This document shows, piece by piece, positions 34,901 through 42,627 of a stretch of 64,000 nucleotides of DNA (positions within the stretch are counted from its first letter, which is position 1; each line of letters opens with the position of its first letter). The position numbers were made by a program, and so were the translations under genes. Source of the stretch: Nitrospirota bacterium (GTDB lineage: Bacteria > Nitrospirota > UBA9217); contig JAGVOT010000061.1 in the NCBI GenBank assembly GCA_020052615.1, positions 21,629 through 85,628 on the forward strand. Reading direction: 5' to 3'. Under the pieces are notes generated by a model. That model did not search any database, was not told the origin of the DNA, and saw only the letters and a list, made by a program, of their open reading frames with translations.

Positions 34901-37895
34901 TTGTCTGACTAAACTCACCTGCATTCGGCCCGCTAAGACTTATTGAGTTTATTAACAGGCTGGCACCACCGGCGTTCGCAATAGTTACCGACTTTGTAGT
35001 AGAACCGGCGACAGATCCGAAGTCAATAGCATCTGCACTCAATACCATTTCACGACAGCCAACAAGTGTTCCATTGCAGTCAAGCCGCAATACATATGCA
35101 TCCCCAGTGCTACCGTAAAGTGTATTCCCGGCAACAATATATCCGCCATCTGATGTCTGATTGACAGAAAATGCCACAGAGTCTGCGTTCTCTGCACCAT
35201 ATAGTCTTTGCCATTGCGTCGTTCCTATTGAATCGAGTTTCAATAGCGACAACTGTTCCCAGTACGACGAATCATATTTCAATCCAGCTAGTATATATCC
35301 ACCATCCAGCGTCTGCTGAATTGATTCAAATAAATATTTACTATAAGTGTTTTCCCACTCAGTATTGCCGTTTGCGTTAACTTTTAATATCCAACCATTC
35401 AAGTAACCACTAGAAAGATAGTTATAAACCCAACCTGAAACTATGTATCCATCGTCTAATGTTTGTTGCACATCACTGGTAGCATAATAAGATTCGCACA
35501 TATCAAGGCATCCGACGGTCTTTTGCCACTGCATTGTGCCACTGCTTGTCAGCTTTATAAGCCATGCCATGTCAGACGACGCATCACTACTGTATCCTAC
35601 CGCGATGAAGCCACCATCCCTTGTCTGACGAATCGACTTCGCATAGTCCCAATTTCCCCATTCGTATTTCTTTTCCCACTCCATATATCCTGTAGCATTC
35701 AGCTTTAATATCCAAGCGTCATATGCGTTTGGCGGTGTTGCGGTATTCACATCGCCGGTAGCAATATACCCCCCATCTTGTGTTTGTTGAATTGAGTTGA
35801 TATATGCACCTAAATTGTTGCCCACATATGTTTTTTGCCACTGAACAGTCCCATCTGGTGAAAGCTTGATTATTAATGCAGATGCATAACCTGGAGAAGA
35901 ATTGTGACCATGTCCCGCTACGATATAACCATTATCTGCGGTTTGCTGGATTGATTGGGCATACCCGTAAGTAAAGCTTCCATAGGTCTCTTCCCATTCG
36001 ATAGCCCCAGATGCATTCAGCTTCATTACCCAAAATGCACAACTGGCAGAAGAATTATTTTTGGAGCCAGCCAGAATATATCCGCCGTCATTAGTTTGTT
36101 TTATAGAATTTGCGCTATCATAGTGACTACCGCCGTACACTTTTTCCCATAGGTACCCAGATGTTTGAATAAAACTGGCAATCACTGTTTTACTGGCGTC
36201 CATACCTACTTGGCAAGTTGATGCTTGGCCATCGCACGAACCTGACCAGCCTAAGAACAATGAACCTGCTCCTGCTGTCGCCGTTAAAGTAATTGGTGTG
36301 CCGACAGCGTACTCTTCTTGACAGTCCCTTCCACAGTTTATGCCTACGCCTGTAACTGTGCCTGCCCCATCCCCACTTGTGGAAACAGTAAGCGTGTGAG
36401 TCCCGGGAGCAAAAACCGGCCCGGGTGCTGTGCCAGAATGAGGCAAATATACAGTTCCACCCTGACTGTCGGCGAATTTAAAAAAATATGTATGACTCGC
36501 AGTTGTGAGTCTTATCGGGCCAAAGACATAGGATCCATCCCCATAGGGGGTCATTGAGTGTGGCATGTTATCGATATAAACAATAGCTGACGCAGGAGGG
36601 TTGCCGGAGTCATTATAATAAACATAATAATAGAAATCCGTATTTGCATTACCGGAAGGCGGATTAACGTAGCCGCTTTCGAGGGTCAAGTTATGAATGG
36701 AAAAGGGATGCGTCATCACAGGGCTGTCGTTGTCATCTCCGTCCTGCACGCGAACATATAGCGTATGTTCGCCGTTGGATGCAAACTCACCATTGGCGAG
36801 TTTTCCATCCCACGGGATGATAAATGTTTTCTCCCACGGGAGAGACCCTGGCCACAATCCCGGAGCTAATGATTCCAACTTGCCTGTTTCGTACTCCGAG
36901 CTTATGATCGGCTCGCCGGTCGGGGAATCGAGCGTGATGAAAATCCTGACGTACTGTGTTCTGTTTTCCAGGACTTGAAAAATGATATTACTGCCAACAG
37001 TATTAATGGTAGGTACCGTGTCTGCGTAAGGATTGATATCCAGATCTCTTACAAGAGGGGGAAGGGACGTTGAAACTGCAATCAGCGCCCCGGCAGTATG
37101 ACTCACGGCCTGCCCCAATTGGTATCTTATCAGCTCTACTTCATTTGTCCCAGCTTGGAACCAAAATGCAGGGAAATCATCTTCAGGGCAGCCGTAATAT
37201 CCTAGCATCAATGCCTCTACTGAATAATCAGCGGACCCGCCATAGACACTATTGTATCCGCTGCATGTGGGATACGAGACGATATTGTTATATTGCCAAT
37301 ATGCTCTCCAGTAGCTGTTTGGATCAGAGTATAGAGTGCGATCAAGCGTTGCTTGGTGCATACTATCGTAGTTTGATATAGGAGAATCAGCTTCTGACAT
37401 TCCGAAATTATTCAGCTGATAATTGTTACTTGCCAGTTGCTCCAGATTATCCATGTAGCCTGGGGTGCCATGTTTAATATTATATACATGGGCCGGCACA
37501 GCTTGGTCTTCGATCAGATGCATCATCAATGCTATATAATAGTAAGCGCTCCAATCGCCGAAATCGAAATTGTGATCACTTTTATATGTATTCTGAGCCT
37601 TATACCACCATTCGCTAATGGGCCCTCCATTTAGCAACGTGTTTAGCTTTTGCAATGTTTCGGAACCTGGATTGTGCGCTCTGGCATCGTCCGTCCCGCC
37701 CGCCGTCCAGTCGCTAATATCCCCTCCATATTTTGTAACAACATCCGGATAATAGCGGCTATCCAACATCTCACGGGCGTCAGCGGTCAATCTATAGTGC
37801 GTGCTTCCTGATAAATTCGACGGCACACTCCACCATGCCTCGGCAGAGGAAATGGATAACAGAAGCGCAATGAGTGTTAGTATTGCCTTTTTCAT
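28998..37895 (-). CDS. Giant secreted protein: Zn phospholipase C-like domain, two 7-repeat propellers, PKD/ASH modules
   Basis: 2965 residues. Signal peptide 1-20, then a mature N-terminus beginning WW. Residues 21-280 look like the zinc phospholipase C/P1 nuclease fold: Trp21, His33, His74, His126-x3-Asp130, His136 and Glu152 match the PLC ligand order. Next come an Ig/FlgD-type segment (340-400); a GWSG repeat module (about 500-575); seven SIxQTxDGGYIxAG units (585-1005); an ASH domain (1010-1105); PKD (1180-1265); three ITDVLVDG modules (1270-1475); seven more QT-DGG units (1555-1880); ASH (1915-2010); PKD (2090-2175); five WYxDxNGNGAW units (2412-2650); a last PKD (about 2798-2880). No sorting signal is recognised at the C-terminus. 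Ribosome site AAAGGAG overlaps the stop of the HEAT gene, 11 bases upstream. AT-richer than the flanks. Probably surface or extracellular; substrate unknown. Confidence 0.85.
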   Translation of the reverse strand: MKKAILTLIALLLSISSAEAWWSVPSNLSGSTHYRLTADAREMLDSRYYPDVVTKYGGDISDWTAGGTDDARAHNPGSETLQKLNTLLNGGPISEWWYKAQNTYKSDHNFDFGDWSAYYYIALMMHLIEDQAVPAHVYNIKHGTPGYMDNLEQLASNNYQLNNFGMSEADSPISNYDSMHQATLDRTLYSDPNSYWRAYWQYNNIVSYPTCSGYNSVYGGSADYSVEALMLGYYGCPEDDFPAFWFQAGTNEVELIRYQLGQAVSHTAGALIAVSTSLPPLVRDLDINPYADTVPTINTVGSNIIFQVLENRTQYVRIFITLDSPTGEPIISSEYETGKLESLAPGLWPGSLPWEKTFIIPWDGKLANGEFASNGEHTLYVRVQDGDDNDSPVMTHPFSIHNLTLESGYVNPPSGNANTDFYYYVYYNDSGNPPASAIVYIDNMPHSMTPYGDGSYVFGPIRLTTASHTYFFKFADSQGGTVYLPHSGTAPGPVFAPGTHTLTVSTSGDGAGTVTGVGINCGRDCQEEYAVGTPITLTATAGAGSLFLGWSGSCDGQASTCQVGMDASKTVIASFIQTSGYLWEKVYGGSHYDSANSIKQTNDGGYILAGSKNNSSASCAFWVMKLNASGAIEWEETYGSFTYGYAQSIQQTADNGYIVAGHGHNSSPGYASALIIKLSPDGTVQWQKTYVGNNLGAYINSIQQTQDGGYIATGDVNTATPPNAYDAWILKLNATGYMEWEKKYEWGNWDYAKSIRQTRDGGFIAVGYSSDASSDMAWLIKLTSSGTMQWQKTVGCLDMCESYYATSDVQQTLDDGYIVSGWVYNYLSSGYLNGWILKVNANGNTEWENTYSKYLFESIQQTLDGGYILAGLKYDSSYWEQLSLLKLDSIGTTQWQRLYGAENADSVAFSVNQTSDGGYIVAGNTLYGSTGDAYVLRLDCNGTLVGCREMVLSADAIDFGSVAGSTTKSVTIANAGGASLLINSISLSGPNAGEFSQTNNCSTIAAGSFCSINVTFNPISLGSKSATLSISSNDINTPIQYVYLSGKSGHALNIARSGTGVGIITSNPAGINCGTDCTEYYVSGSQITLTAEPDANSVFAGWSGTACSGIRECTLTQNADTTVTAMFNLTPPVADFSANIRSGAFPLTVSFADLSVGSPTSWTWNFGDGYTSSAKNPTHTYYTAGDYTVTLSVTNALGSSPVESKANYILVKNYVTHAITATAGTGGAISPSGRTIAIAGTGKTFTVIPAPGYHITDVLVDGVSAGALPTITFDRVWSDHTIEARFSPTSYTITATAGSCGSISPSDTSTFEYGANQSYSIIPAVGYYVADVRVDGKSVGAPTQYPFNNITANHTIQAVFSNAAAHRITASVGAGGGGVINPPGEITVNYGLDQTFTIIPSAGYHITDVLVDGAYSMGTITSYTFKNITTEHTIEARFSNTYTLSVVKSGTTGTVTSDNGGINCSSNCMETYISGTAVSLTAHATTGSPFTGWSGACTGMSTTCNITMDSDKTVMASFGVSSWARTYGGGSVESSQAIKQTPDGGFIMAGTTTSFGAGGTDVWVMKLDRNGNVEWQKAYGGEKNDNASSIQVTSHDGQMDGYIVAGTSNSFSSGGSDVLLVKLNMHGDVEWLYTYGSGNSDRANIIEETIDGDYLVMGSTTSPTFVYRPWVFKLSRTGSLMWQKYIEGSRLYANYHQHASLMLYSMHYTPTDGGCIISGSAHFWDYTDYNNPTIWDDAFVIKLDSNGAVLWSKKYHQDDSSIAKSVKQVIINGIPSGYIVAGTSYQYQSGYLSGWIMKISNSGAIEWQQTYGQGQELFVDAVEQTKDNKYVARGIWNFHGPWIAKLSSNGIIEWQKLGNVSASISALHETSDGGYVSAGAKDGDAWILKLNGDGGIISCSVLADSNLKSGASSLVAGDLWVDASSSSVTAKPSGVTPVETTVTFSEECRPVLSPRPSSLDFGSANIGASVQKLVAVKNSGTSPLMISAIGITGNNAGEFLQANNCSTLEVGQSCSITSIFISLYTGIKSASLSITSNDPDTPVLNIPVSAVSGRRLTVIKAGDASGLVTSSPPSINCGAECAAAYETGSSVTLNAVPDSAKMIFSGWSGACSGTGPCTVVLDTDKTVTAAFNYLPTANFIASPTTVGVMPFVPIIFTDLSLHVTGTRTWNFGDGTIYTTSAQENPVHTFVSVGTFTVSLTVSNAYGSDSKTISNYITVLPCPNSPVRINRSNGATLLYYPTMNSAYNDARDQDVIEALAVNFIEDLNANLPITTTINGGYACGYAQKVGNSTLQGSLTTSSGTVTIGNIELVTGHPGSVYVIISTAGFGGSITPLGTVTVAQGKDVTYSISPDQNYLITDVLVDSVSVGAVSAYSFLNVTTNHTIEAKFAKSAYAITVKAGSGGTISPVGHVDRIIGKWNGSLPPSIGVYHDGTWYVDQNGNNAWDGPTADRQYSFGVGQAGAIPVAGDWIGNGTSKLSVFRDGTWYIDYNGNGAWDGPTTDRQDSFGIPGDVPVTGDWNGDGRTEIGVFRSGWWYLDTNGNGAWGAGDASSRFGIAGDIPIAGDWNGSGTTKIGVLRGKTWYLDMNGNGAWDAGDVSYSFGVLGDLPITGDWNGDGRMKIGVLRGNVWYLDMNGNGAWEGSSIDRMHNFGDWIANRVNVPYGSSQMFTMTPDSGYRITNVSVDGVSAGPVPTYPFDNVKTDHVIEAVFSNTYTLTMTKTGGGTGIVTSSPAGINCGASCSQSIIQGLVSTLTASANSGSTFAGWSGGGCSGTGTCTVVMTADTTITALFNPALPVANFSGTPTTAVQSAAVTFTDLTTENPTSWSWDFGDSLSSVNTSTLKNPTHTYSGVGTYDVKLTATNATGSNTVTKTAYVTVQPYVRILGFATVYRTIQEAYNAAADGATIQVRNLNLIENLTALSSPSKSVTVNGGCNADYSLCTGTTTVKGEIITSTGRVTIKNFVLQ
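29950..30645 (-). repeat. Five-unit repeat encoding WYxDxNGNGAW blocks
   Basis: Inside the giant gene, five units of about 115 bases encode GDWNGDG...IGV.RxxxWYxDxNGNGAW. The GDWNGDG part resembles calcium-binding VCBS/FG-GAP motifs. Confidence 0.85.
32195..33335 (-). repeat. Second set of seven propeller-type repeats in the giant gene
   Basis: Seven units with cores such as AIKQTPDGGFIMAGT, SVKQVIINGIPSGYIVAGT, AVEQTKDNKYVARG and ALHETSDGGYVSAGA, each about 45-55 residues long. More diverged than the first set. Confidence 0.75.
35050..36155 (-). repeat. First set of seven propeller-type repeats in the giant gene
   Basis: Seven units with cores SIKQTNDGGYILAGS, SIQQTADNGYIVAGH, SIQQTQDGGYIATGD, SIRQTRDGGFIAVGY, DVQQTLDDGYIVSGW, SIQQTLDGGYILAGL and SVNQTSDGGYIVAGN. 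Confidence 0.85.
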
Positions 37896-37906
37896 TATCC
37901 ACTCCT

Positions 37907-39106
37907 TTAATAAAAGGTCGGAAAACTCTTTTGTTCTTCTGCTTTTCGCTCTATGCGAGCAGTTTTTCCATCGTAATCGTATTTTTTCCCAGTCAATATA
38001 TACAAGGCGATGTAGGCTTCTTCGCGGACTCCTAACTCATTCTGGTATTCATTCTTCCCGGCCCGCCTGCCTTCAAATCGCGTCTCACTATCCCTAATGG
38101 CCTTTTCCAGATAGGGGACTGCCCTTAATATATGTTTATACCCAATCGCTTTGGCAGCGGTAAGTCGAACGATATAGGCAGGATCATTCAGCAGAGAAAT
38201 CAACTCGTCGCCAAACTCAATGTTCTTTAGATTTTTCATCGCATGTATCGCTTCCACTCGCACGATATCATCTGGATTTTTTGTCATTTCAATGATTTCT
38301 GCCACATCATTCTCATCAACCAATTGTCTAAATTTCGCCGCCGATTCCCACCGTACATGCATCACTTCATGGTTAAACAAGCTCTTGAGCTGTGGCTTTG
38401 CCTTGGGATCATGTATATGAATAATTTGCTTTGCTATCTTCGGCCATTTATCTTTCTTATTTTTGTCCCCGAGATCGCGGACAATAGTAAGAGCCTCGTC
38501 CGATCCTTGCCCGCCATAATTGACATCATCTCCTTTGTATGCTTTATCCCGAAGCTGTTCGCTGGCGCTCTTATCGCCGATCTTCGCCAGGGCCTGCGAT
38601 GCCTCGTACTGAAAATTGGGCAAGCTCAAGTATTCCTTCAGGATCGACACTGCCTTCTTACTTCTTATCTCGCCCAGCCTCGCTATGACGAATATGATAC
38701 TCGTACCCCTTCGGGCCAATTCTCCTTCGCCCTTCCCCGCGAAATCCTTTTTGGCCGCCCTGTCCACGAAGGGCTTTTCGTCCTTCAATATCTCGATCAG
38801 CACGCTGTCGAGCTTAGGGTCCTGCACCTTCTTGATCGATTCGATGGCTGCCTCAAAAAGGTGCTCATCATAGTCCTTGTTGCTGAAGATGGCCCGGAGT
38901 TCGCTCACATCATCAGCGGTCTTTGGTTCTGACTTGCTCAATTCAATGAGAGCTTTTTTGCGACTCTCCGGATCCTTAGACTGCTTATACCGGCCGTGGA
39001 GATCCTTCGTCGTATGCTGGTCTTGTCCCTGAACCGGAAGGCAGAACATCATACCTACAATCACGACCATAGAAATCATCACGAATGACTTTATCAGTTT
39101 CAGCAT
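37907..39106 (-). CDS. Exported HEAT-repeat protein
   Basis: 399 residues with a signal peptide (MLKLIKSFVMISMVVIVGMM, cleaved after about residue 27). HEAT/PBS-lyase-like units: AVSILKEYLSLPNFQYEASQ, ALAKIGDKSASEQL, RWESAAKFRQLVDENDVAEI, RVEAIHAMKNLKNIEFGDEL and RLTAAKAIGYKHILRAVPYL. Likely a protein-binding scaffold in the periplasm. It directly precedes the giant gene with 11 bases between, so the two are surely co-transcribed and may work together. GGAGGT lies upstream of the start. Confidence 0.85.
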   Translation of the reverse strand: MLKLIKSFVMISMVVIVGMMFCLPVQGQDQHTTKDLHGRYKQSKDPESRKKALIELSKSEPKTADDVSELRAIFSNKDYDEHLFEAAIESIKKVQDPKLDSVLIEILKDEKPFVDRAAKKDFAGKGEGELARRGTSIIFVIARLGEIRSKKAVSILKEYLSLPNFQYEASQALAKIGDKSASEQLRDKAYKGDDVNYGGQGSDEALTIVRDLGDKNKKDKWPKIAKQIIHIHDPKAKPQLKSLFNHEVMHVRWESAAKFRQLVDENDVAEIIEMTKNPDDIVRVEAIHAMKNLKNIEFGDELISLLNDPAYIVRLTAAKAIGYKHILRAVPYLEKAIRDSETRFEGRRAGKNEYQNELGVREEAYIALYILTGKKYDYDGKTARIERKAEEQKSFPTFY

Positions 39107-39508
39107 ATTCAGTACCTCCAGCTGTGCTTAGTATTAAGTCAATGGCTGAGCCTTAGCAAGTTACTTAGTACAAAGTGAAACCCAGCCTCGTCACGACCTC
39201 GCGCAAAGACAAACTCGGAAAAGTTGTCATGTCATGCTTTATGCGGTTTCTATATTCTTTAACAAATTAAAGATTGCAGCAGATGGGTAAATCCAGGAAG
39301 GAGATAAAAACGTGCGGTGATTATAGTAATTCAACTACGGCTTGTCCAGAAAATAAGTCGGCTTTGGCGGGGTATTATTGGGGTATGTAAATTAGAATTT
39401 TAGATGAACACTTTCTTGCAGAGCATGAGAATACTTCAATAAATCTCAATCTTTCGGTCAGGCATGCGATGGAGACAGGTGGGAGAGAACGTCATGGTTA
39501 CGCTGAAG
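39107..39508. other. AT-rich intergenic region
   Basis: About 400 bases between the signalling cassette and the HEAT/giant unit. On the minus strand TTGCTA-17-TAATAC (about 39127-39160) is a weak candidate promoter for the HEAT gene. No gene, tRNA or strong hairpin seen. Confidence 0.5.
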
Positions 39509-40915
39509 TCACTTCTTAAACTCTTCCTTCTTCAGTCCGTACCGCGCCATCTTATCGGACAGGTTCTTGATGTTGATGCCCGCGTGCCGGGCTGACCGGC
39601 TCATGTTCCCTTTGTAGAGCCGCAGCAGCTGGGACAGGTAGTCCCGCTCGAACTGCTCCACGGCCTCTGCCTTCATCTTCCGGAAGGGCTCCAGTTCGCC
39701 CAAGAGAGGGACGGGGGCCGATTTTCGGAGCGCGGCGGTCAATCCCAGTTCGGTGCGCTGAATGGAATCCCCCTTCTCCATGATCACGGCGCGTTCAATG
39801 ATGTTCTCCAGCTCCCGCACATTGCCCGGATAGGTATAGGAACAGAGCGCCTCCATCGCCTCGGCCGTGATGGACCGCATCTGCTTCTGGTTCTTGTCGC
39901 AGTATTTCCTGACGAAGTGTGACGCCAGGAGGGGAATATCATCGAGCCGTTCGCGAAGCGGCGGCAGTTTGACCGGAACGACGTTGAGGCGATAGAAGAG
40001 GTCCTGCCGGAAGCTGCGCTCCCGCATGGCCTGCTGAAGGTCGCGATGGGTCGCGGCGATGACACGGACATCCACCTTGTGCGTCTGGTTCCCGCCGACC
40101 CGCTCGATCTCGCGCTCCTGCAGGACCCGGAGGAGCTTGAGCTGCACCGGCATGGTCATCTCGCCGATCTCGTCGAGAAATACCGTGCCGCCTTCGGCCA
40201 TTTCGAACCTGCCGATCCGCTGGCGGATTGCGCCGGTGAACGAACCTTTCTCGTGTCCGAAGAGCTCGCTCTCCAGGAGCGTTTCCGGCAGGGCCGAGCA
40301 GCTCACGACCACGAAGGGTTTGTCCTTCCTCCTGCTGTTGTAGTGGATCGCCCGGGCGATGAGCTCCTTACCCGTGCCGCTCTCGCCGTGAATAAGCACC
40401 GTGGCGTCCGTATCGGCGACGGTCCGGACGATCTGAAAGATCTCCTGCATCCGGGGGTTCCTGCCGATGATGCTCCCGAACTGGTAGCGCTCCTCCACTT
40501 CATTGCGCAGGGACCGCAGCTCCCGCGAGAGCCGGTGGCGTTCCACGGCGTTCTTGACCTGCAGGCTCAGGTCCTCGTACTGGATGGGCTTTGTAAGATA
40601 GCTGTACGCGCCGTCCTTCATCGCCTGGACCGCCATCTCGATGGTGCCGTACGCCGTAATGACGATCACCGGCACATCAGCGTCGATCATACGTCCGGCG
40701 GTCCTGCCTCTGAGCCGCTCAAGGAACTGCATCCCGGTCAAACGCGGCATCTGGTGGTCCAGGACAATGGCGTCGTAGTCCCGCGACTCGAGCTTCTTCA
40801 TGGCCTCCAAACCGTCATCGGCCGTATCGACCTCGTACCCTTCCTTCCTGAGGTTTGCCGACATGACCAGCTGGATATCGGGTTCGTCGTCGACGATAAG
40901 GACAGTGCCTTTCAT
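39509..40915 (-). CDS. NtrC-family sigma54-dependent response regulator
   Basis: 468 residues. Receiver with Asp53 (IVLDHQMP), AAA+ domain with Walker A GESGTGKE (177-184), the sigma54-contacting GSFTGA (224-229) and Walker [10 protein letters not shown], then a C-terminal Fis-type helix-turn-helix ([20 protein letters not shown]). It should activate sigma54 promoters when phosphorylated. The ATG lies two bases after the stop of the kinase (TGACCATG), so the two are translationally coupled and form a pair. Targets unknown. Confidence 0.94.
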   Translation of the reverse strand: MKGTVLIVDDEPDIQLVMSANLRKEGYEVDTADDGLEAMKKLESRDYDAIVLDHQMPRLTGMQFLERLRGRTAGRMIDADVPVIVITAYGTIEMAVQAMKDGAYSYLTKPIQYEDLSLQVKNAVERHRLSRELRSLRNEVEERYQFGSIIGRNPRMQEIFQIVRTVADTDATVLIHGESGTGKELIARAIHYNSRRKDKPFVVVSCSALPETLLESELFGHEKGSFTGAIRQRIGRFEMAEGGTVFLDEIGEMTMPVQLKLLRVLQEREIERVGGNQTHKVDVRVIAATHRDLQQAMRERSFRQDLFYRLNVVPVKLPPLRERLDDIPLLASHFVRKYCDKNQKQMRSITAEAMEALCSYTYPGNVRELENIIERAVIMEKGDSIQRTELGLTAALRKSAPVPLLGELEPFRKMKAEAVEQFERDYLSQLLRLYKGNMSRSARHAGINIKNLSDKMARYGLKKEEFKK

Positions 40916-40917
40916 GG

Positions 40918-42627
40918 TCACACCGCTTTGGAGGGGGCTGGCGCGGGCTGGATGGGGGCGTTCTCGTTCCCGTCTCCGGACAGGGGATCAGGGCCACGCA
41001 ACTGCTCCGCTGCATGCTGACCCGATACCGGGAGACAGAGCACGATGCGCGTGCCGGCCCCTTCGGGCTGTTCCACAAAGATCTTCCCCCCATGGTTCTT
41101 CAGGACGCCCTCGACGATGGAAAGGCCGAGGCCTGTTCCGTTGGTCTTGGTCGTGTAGAAGGTCTGGAAGATGCGGTCCCGGTCCTCGGGGTGGATCCCG
41201 CAGCCGGTGTCCTGCACGGTGATCCGCGCCCATCCGCCATCGGTGTCACCCGACGTGCCGATGCGCAGAGCGCCGCCGCGGGGCATTGCCTCCACCGCAT
41301 TCCGTATGATATTGGTGAGCGCCTGCTCGATCTGGAACTCGTCGGCATGAAGCAACGGAAGGGAGGGTTCGCTCTGCCGCGTCACCGTGATCCCCTGTTC
41401 CGTGATCGTTTCCTGCAAGGCGGAGACCACCTGGTCCACCAGGCTGTCGAGGTTCACCCTGGTCCGTGCAAGACGCAGGGGCTTTGCGGCATACAGGATA
41501 TCCGAGGCGACCTGGTCCACGCGTCGGGACTGACGCTTGATCAGGCTGGTGAACTTCTGGATGGTTTCATCGGAAGGATGCTCCGTGGACAAAAAATGCG
41601 CTGCCCCGTTGATGGCGTTCAGGGGATTCCGCACCTCGTGCGCCACCCGGGCGGCCATCTCTCCCAGTTCGGCGAGGCGACGCGCGTGCTCCAATCGCTC
41701 GGCGATCCTGACCCGCTCCGAAACATCCTTGATGTATTCCACGACCTGCACGACGCGGTTGCCCCGATCGAGAAGGGGGAAGGTACTGATCTCCAGGATC
41801 CTCTCGTCGAATCCGCCGGGCACATCGGGCCTGCGCGGGATCACCTTGATGAGAGAGGCAGGCTGACCGGAACGGAACGTTTCCACCGCGGGACAGTCCT
41901 CACAGGCGGCGGAGTTGGACAAGCAGGCCTTGAAGCAGTGCTGTCCCAGGGCGACCGCGCGGCCGACAAGGATGGTCATGGACTTGTTCACGGCGGTGAT
42001 CCTGAACTCCGGGTCCAGCACCTGGATGCCGTCGGTGATGCCATCGAAAACCGCCTGCAGGCGTTTCCGTCCGTCGGTGATCTGGTCCTCCATCTCCTTC
42101 TTCCGGGTAACGTCCTCGAGCATGATCACAACGCCATTTCCCACCGACCAGGCAAGTCGACCCAGCGGATAGACGCTGTAGGCAATGATGCGCTTATTAC
42201 CCATCGGACGTACCAGGTCGTATTCCAGATCAAGGGCCGCACCGGCGGCCCACACGGCGTCCGACAGCCGTTCCCACAGCGCTCGAAGCGAATGGTCCTT
42301 GAAGCTGATCATCCTGCCCATGTCGCTGAACGGCCGTCCCAGCACCGACTGACGGCGTACCGCAAAGAGCATCTCCGCCACGGCATTGAATACCCTGACC
42401 CTGCCTTCACCGTCAAGCGAGATGATGCCGGTCTTCACGCTGTCGAGCAGACTGCTCAGATGCTGGAGGACCTCATCATCCTGGCTGCCCAAGGCAGGCT
42501 CAGGCCGCGGAAGAACGCCAACCTCATCGCGCACCGGAAGGTGCACGACCGGAGCCGGCGGAGTGCTGCCGCTCGCGTCGGTCGGGCGGCGGTCCGCAAA
42601 TCTATTTCGAATTGATCTTCGCTTCAT
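40918..42627 (-). CDS. Cytoplasmic PAS-PAS histidine kinase
   Basis: 569 residues without membrane segments. PAS1 at about 60-175; PAS2 at about 185-305 with Cys231, Cys235, Cys242 and Cys245 (HCFKACLSNSAACEDC), a four-Cys pattern seen in some sensory PAS domains that could hold a metal or cluster. H-box His330 (RVAHEVRNPLNAINGA), N-box (NIIRNAVEAMPRGG) and G-boxes (DTGCGI, GTGLGLSIV) are intact. The start overlaps the previous stop as ATGA and its own stop is coupled to the NtrC-type regulator, its likely partner. Confidence 0.93.
   Translation of the reverse strand: MKRRSIRNRFADRRPTDASGSTPPAPVVHLPVRDEVGVLPRPEPALGSQDDEVLQHLSSLLDSVKTGIISLDGEGRVRVFNAVAEMLFAVRRQSVLGRPFSDMGRMISFKDHSLRALWERLSDAVWAAGAALDLEYDLVRPMGNKRIIAYSVYPLGRLAWSVGNGVVIMLEDVTRKKEMEDQITDGRKRLQAVFDGITDGIQVLDPEFRITAVNKSMTILVGRAVALGQHCFKACLSNSAACEDCPAVETFRSGQPASLIKVIPRRPDVPGGFDERILEISTFPLLDRGNRVVQVVEYIKDVSERVRIAERLEHARRLAELGEMAARVAHEVRNPLNAINGAAHFLSTEHPSDETIQKFTSLIKRQSRRVDQVASDILYAAKPLRLARTRVNLDSLVDQVVSALQETITEQGITVTRQSEPSLPLLHADEFQIEQALTNIIRNAVEAMPRGGALRIGTSGDTDGGWARITVQDTGCGIHPEDRDRIFQTFYTTKTNGTGLGLSIVEGVLKNHGGKIFVEQPEGAGTRIVLCLPVSGQHAAEQLRGPDPLSGDGNENAPIQPAPAPSKAV

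Noticed and set aside
41014..42615. A 533-codon plus-strand frame
   Set aside because: Antisense to the PAS kinase, which has all kinase boxes intact.
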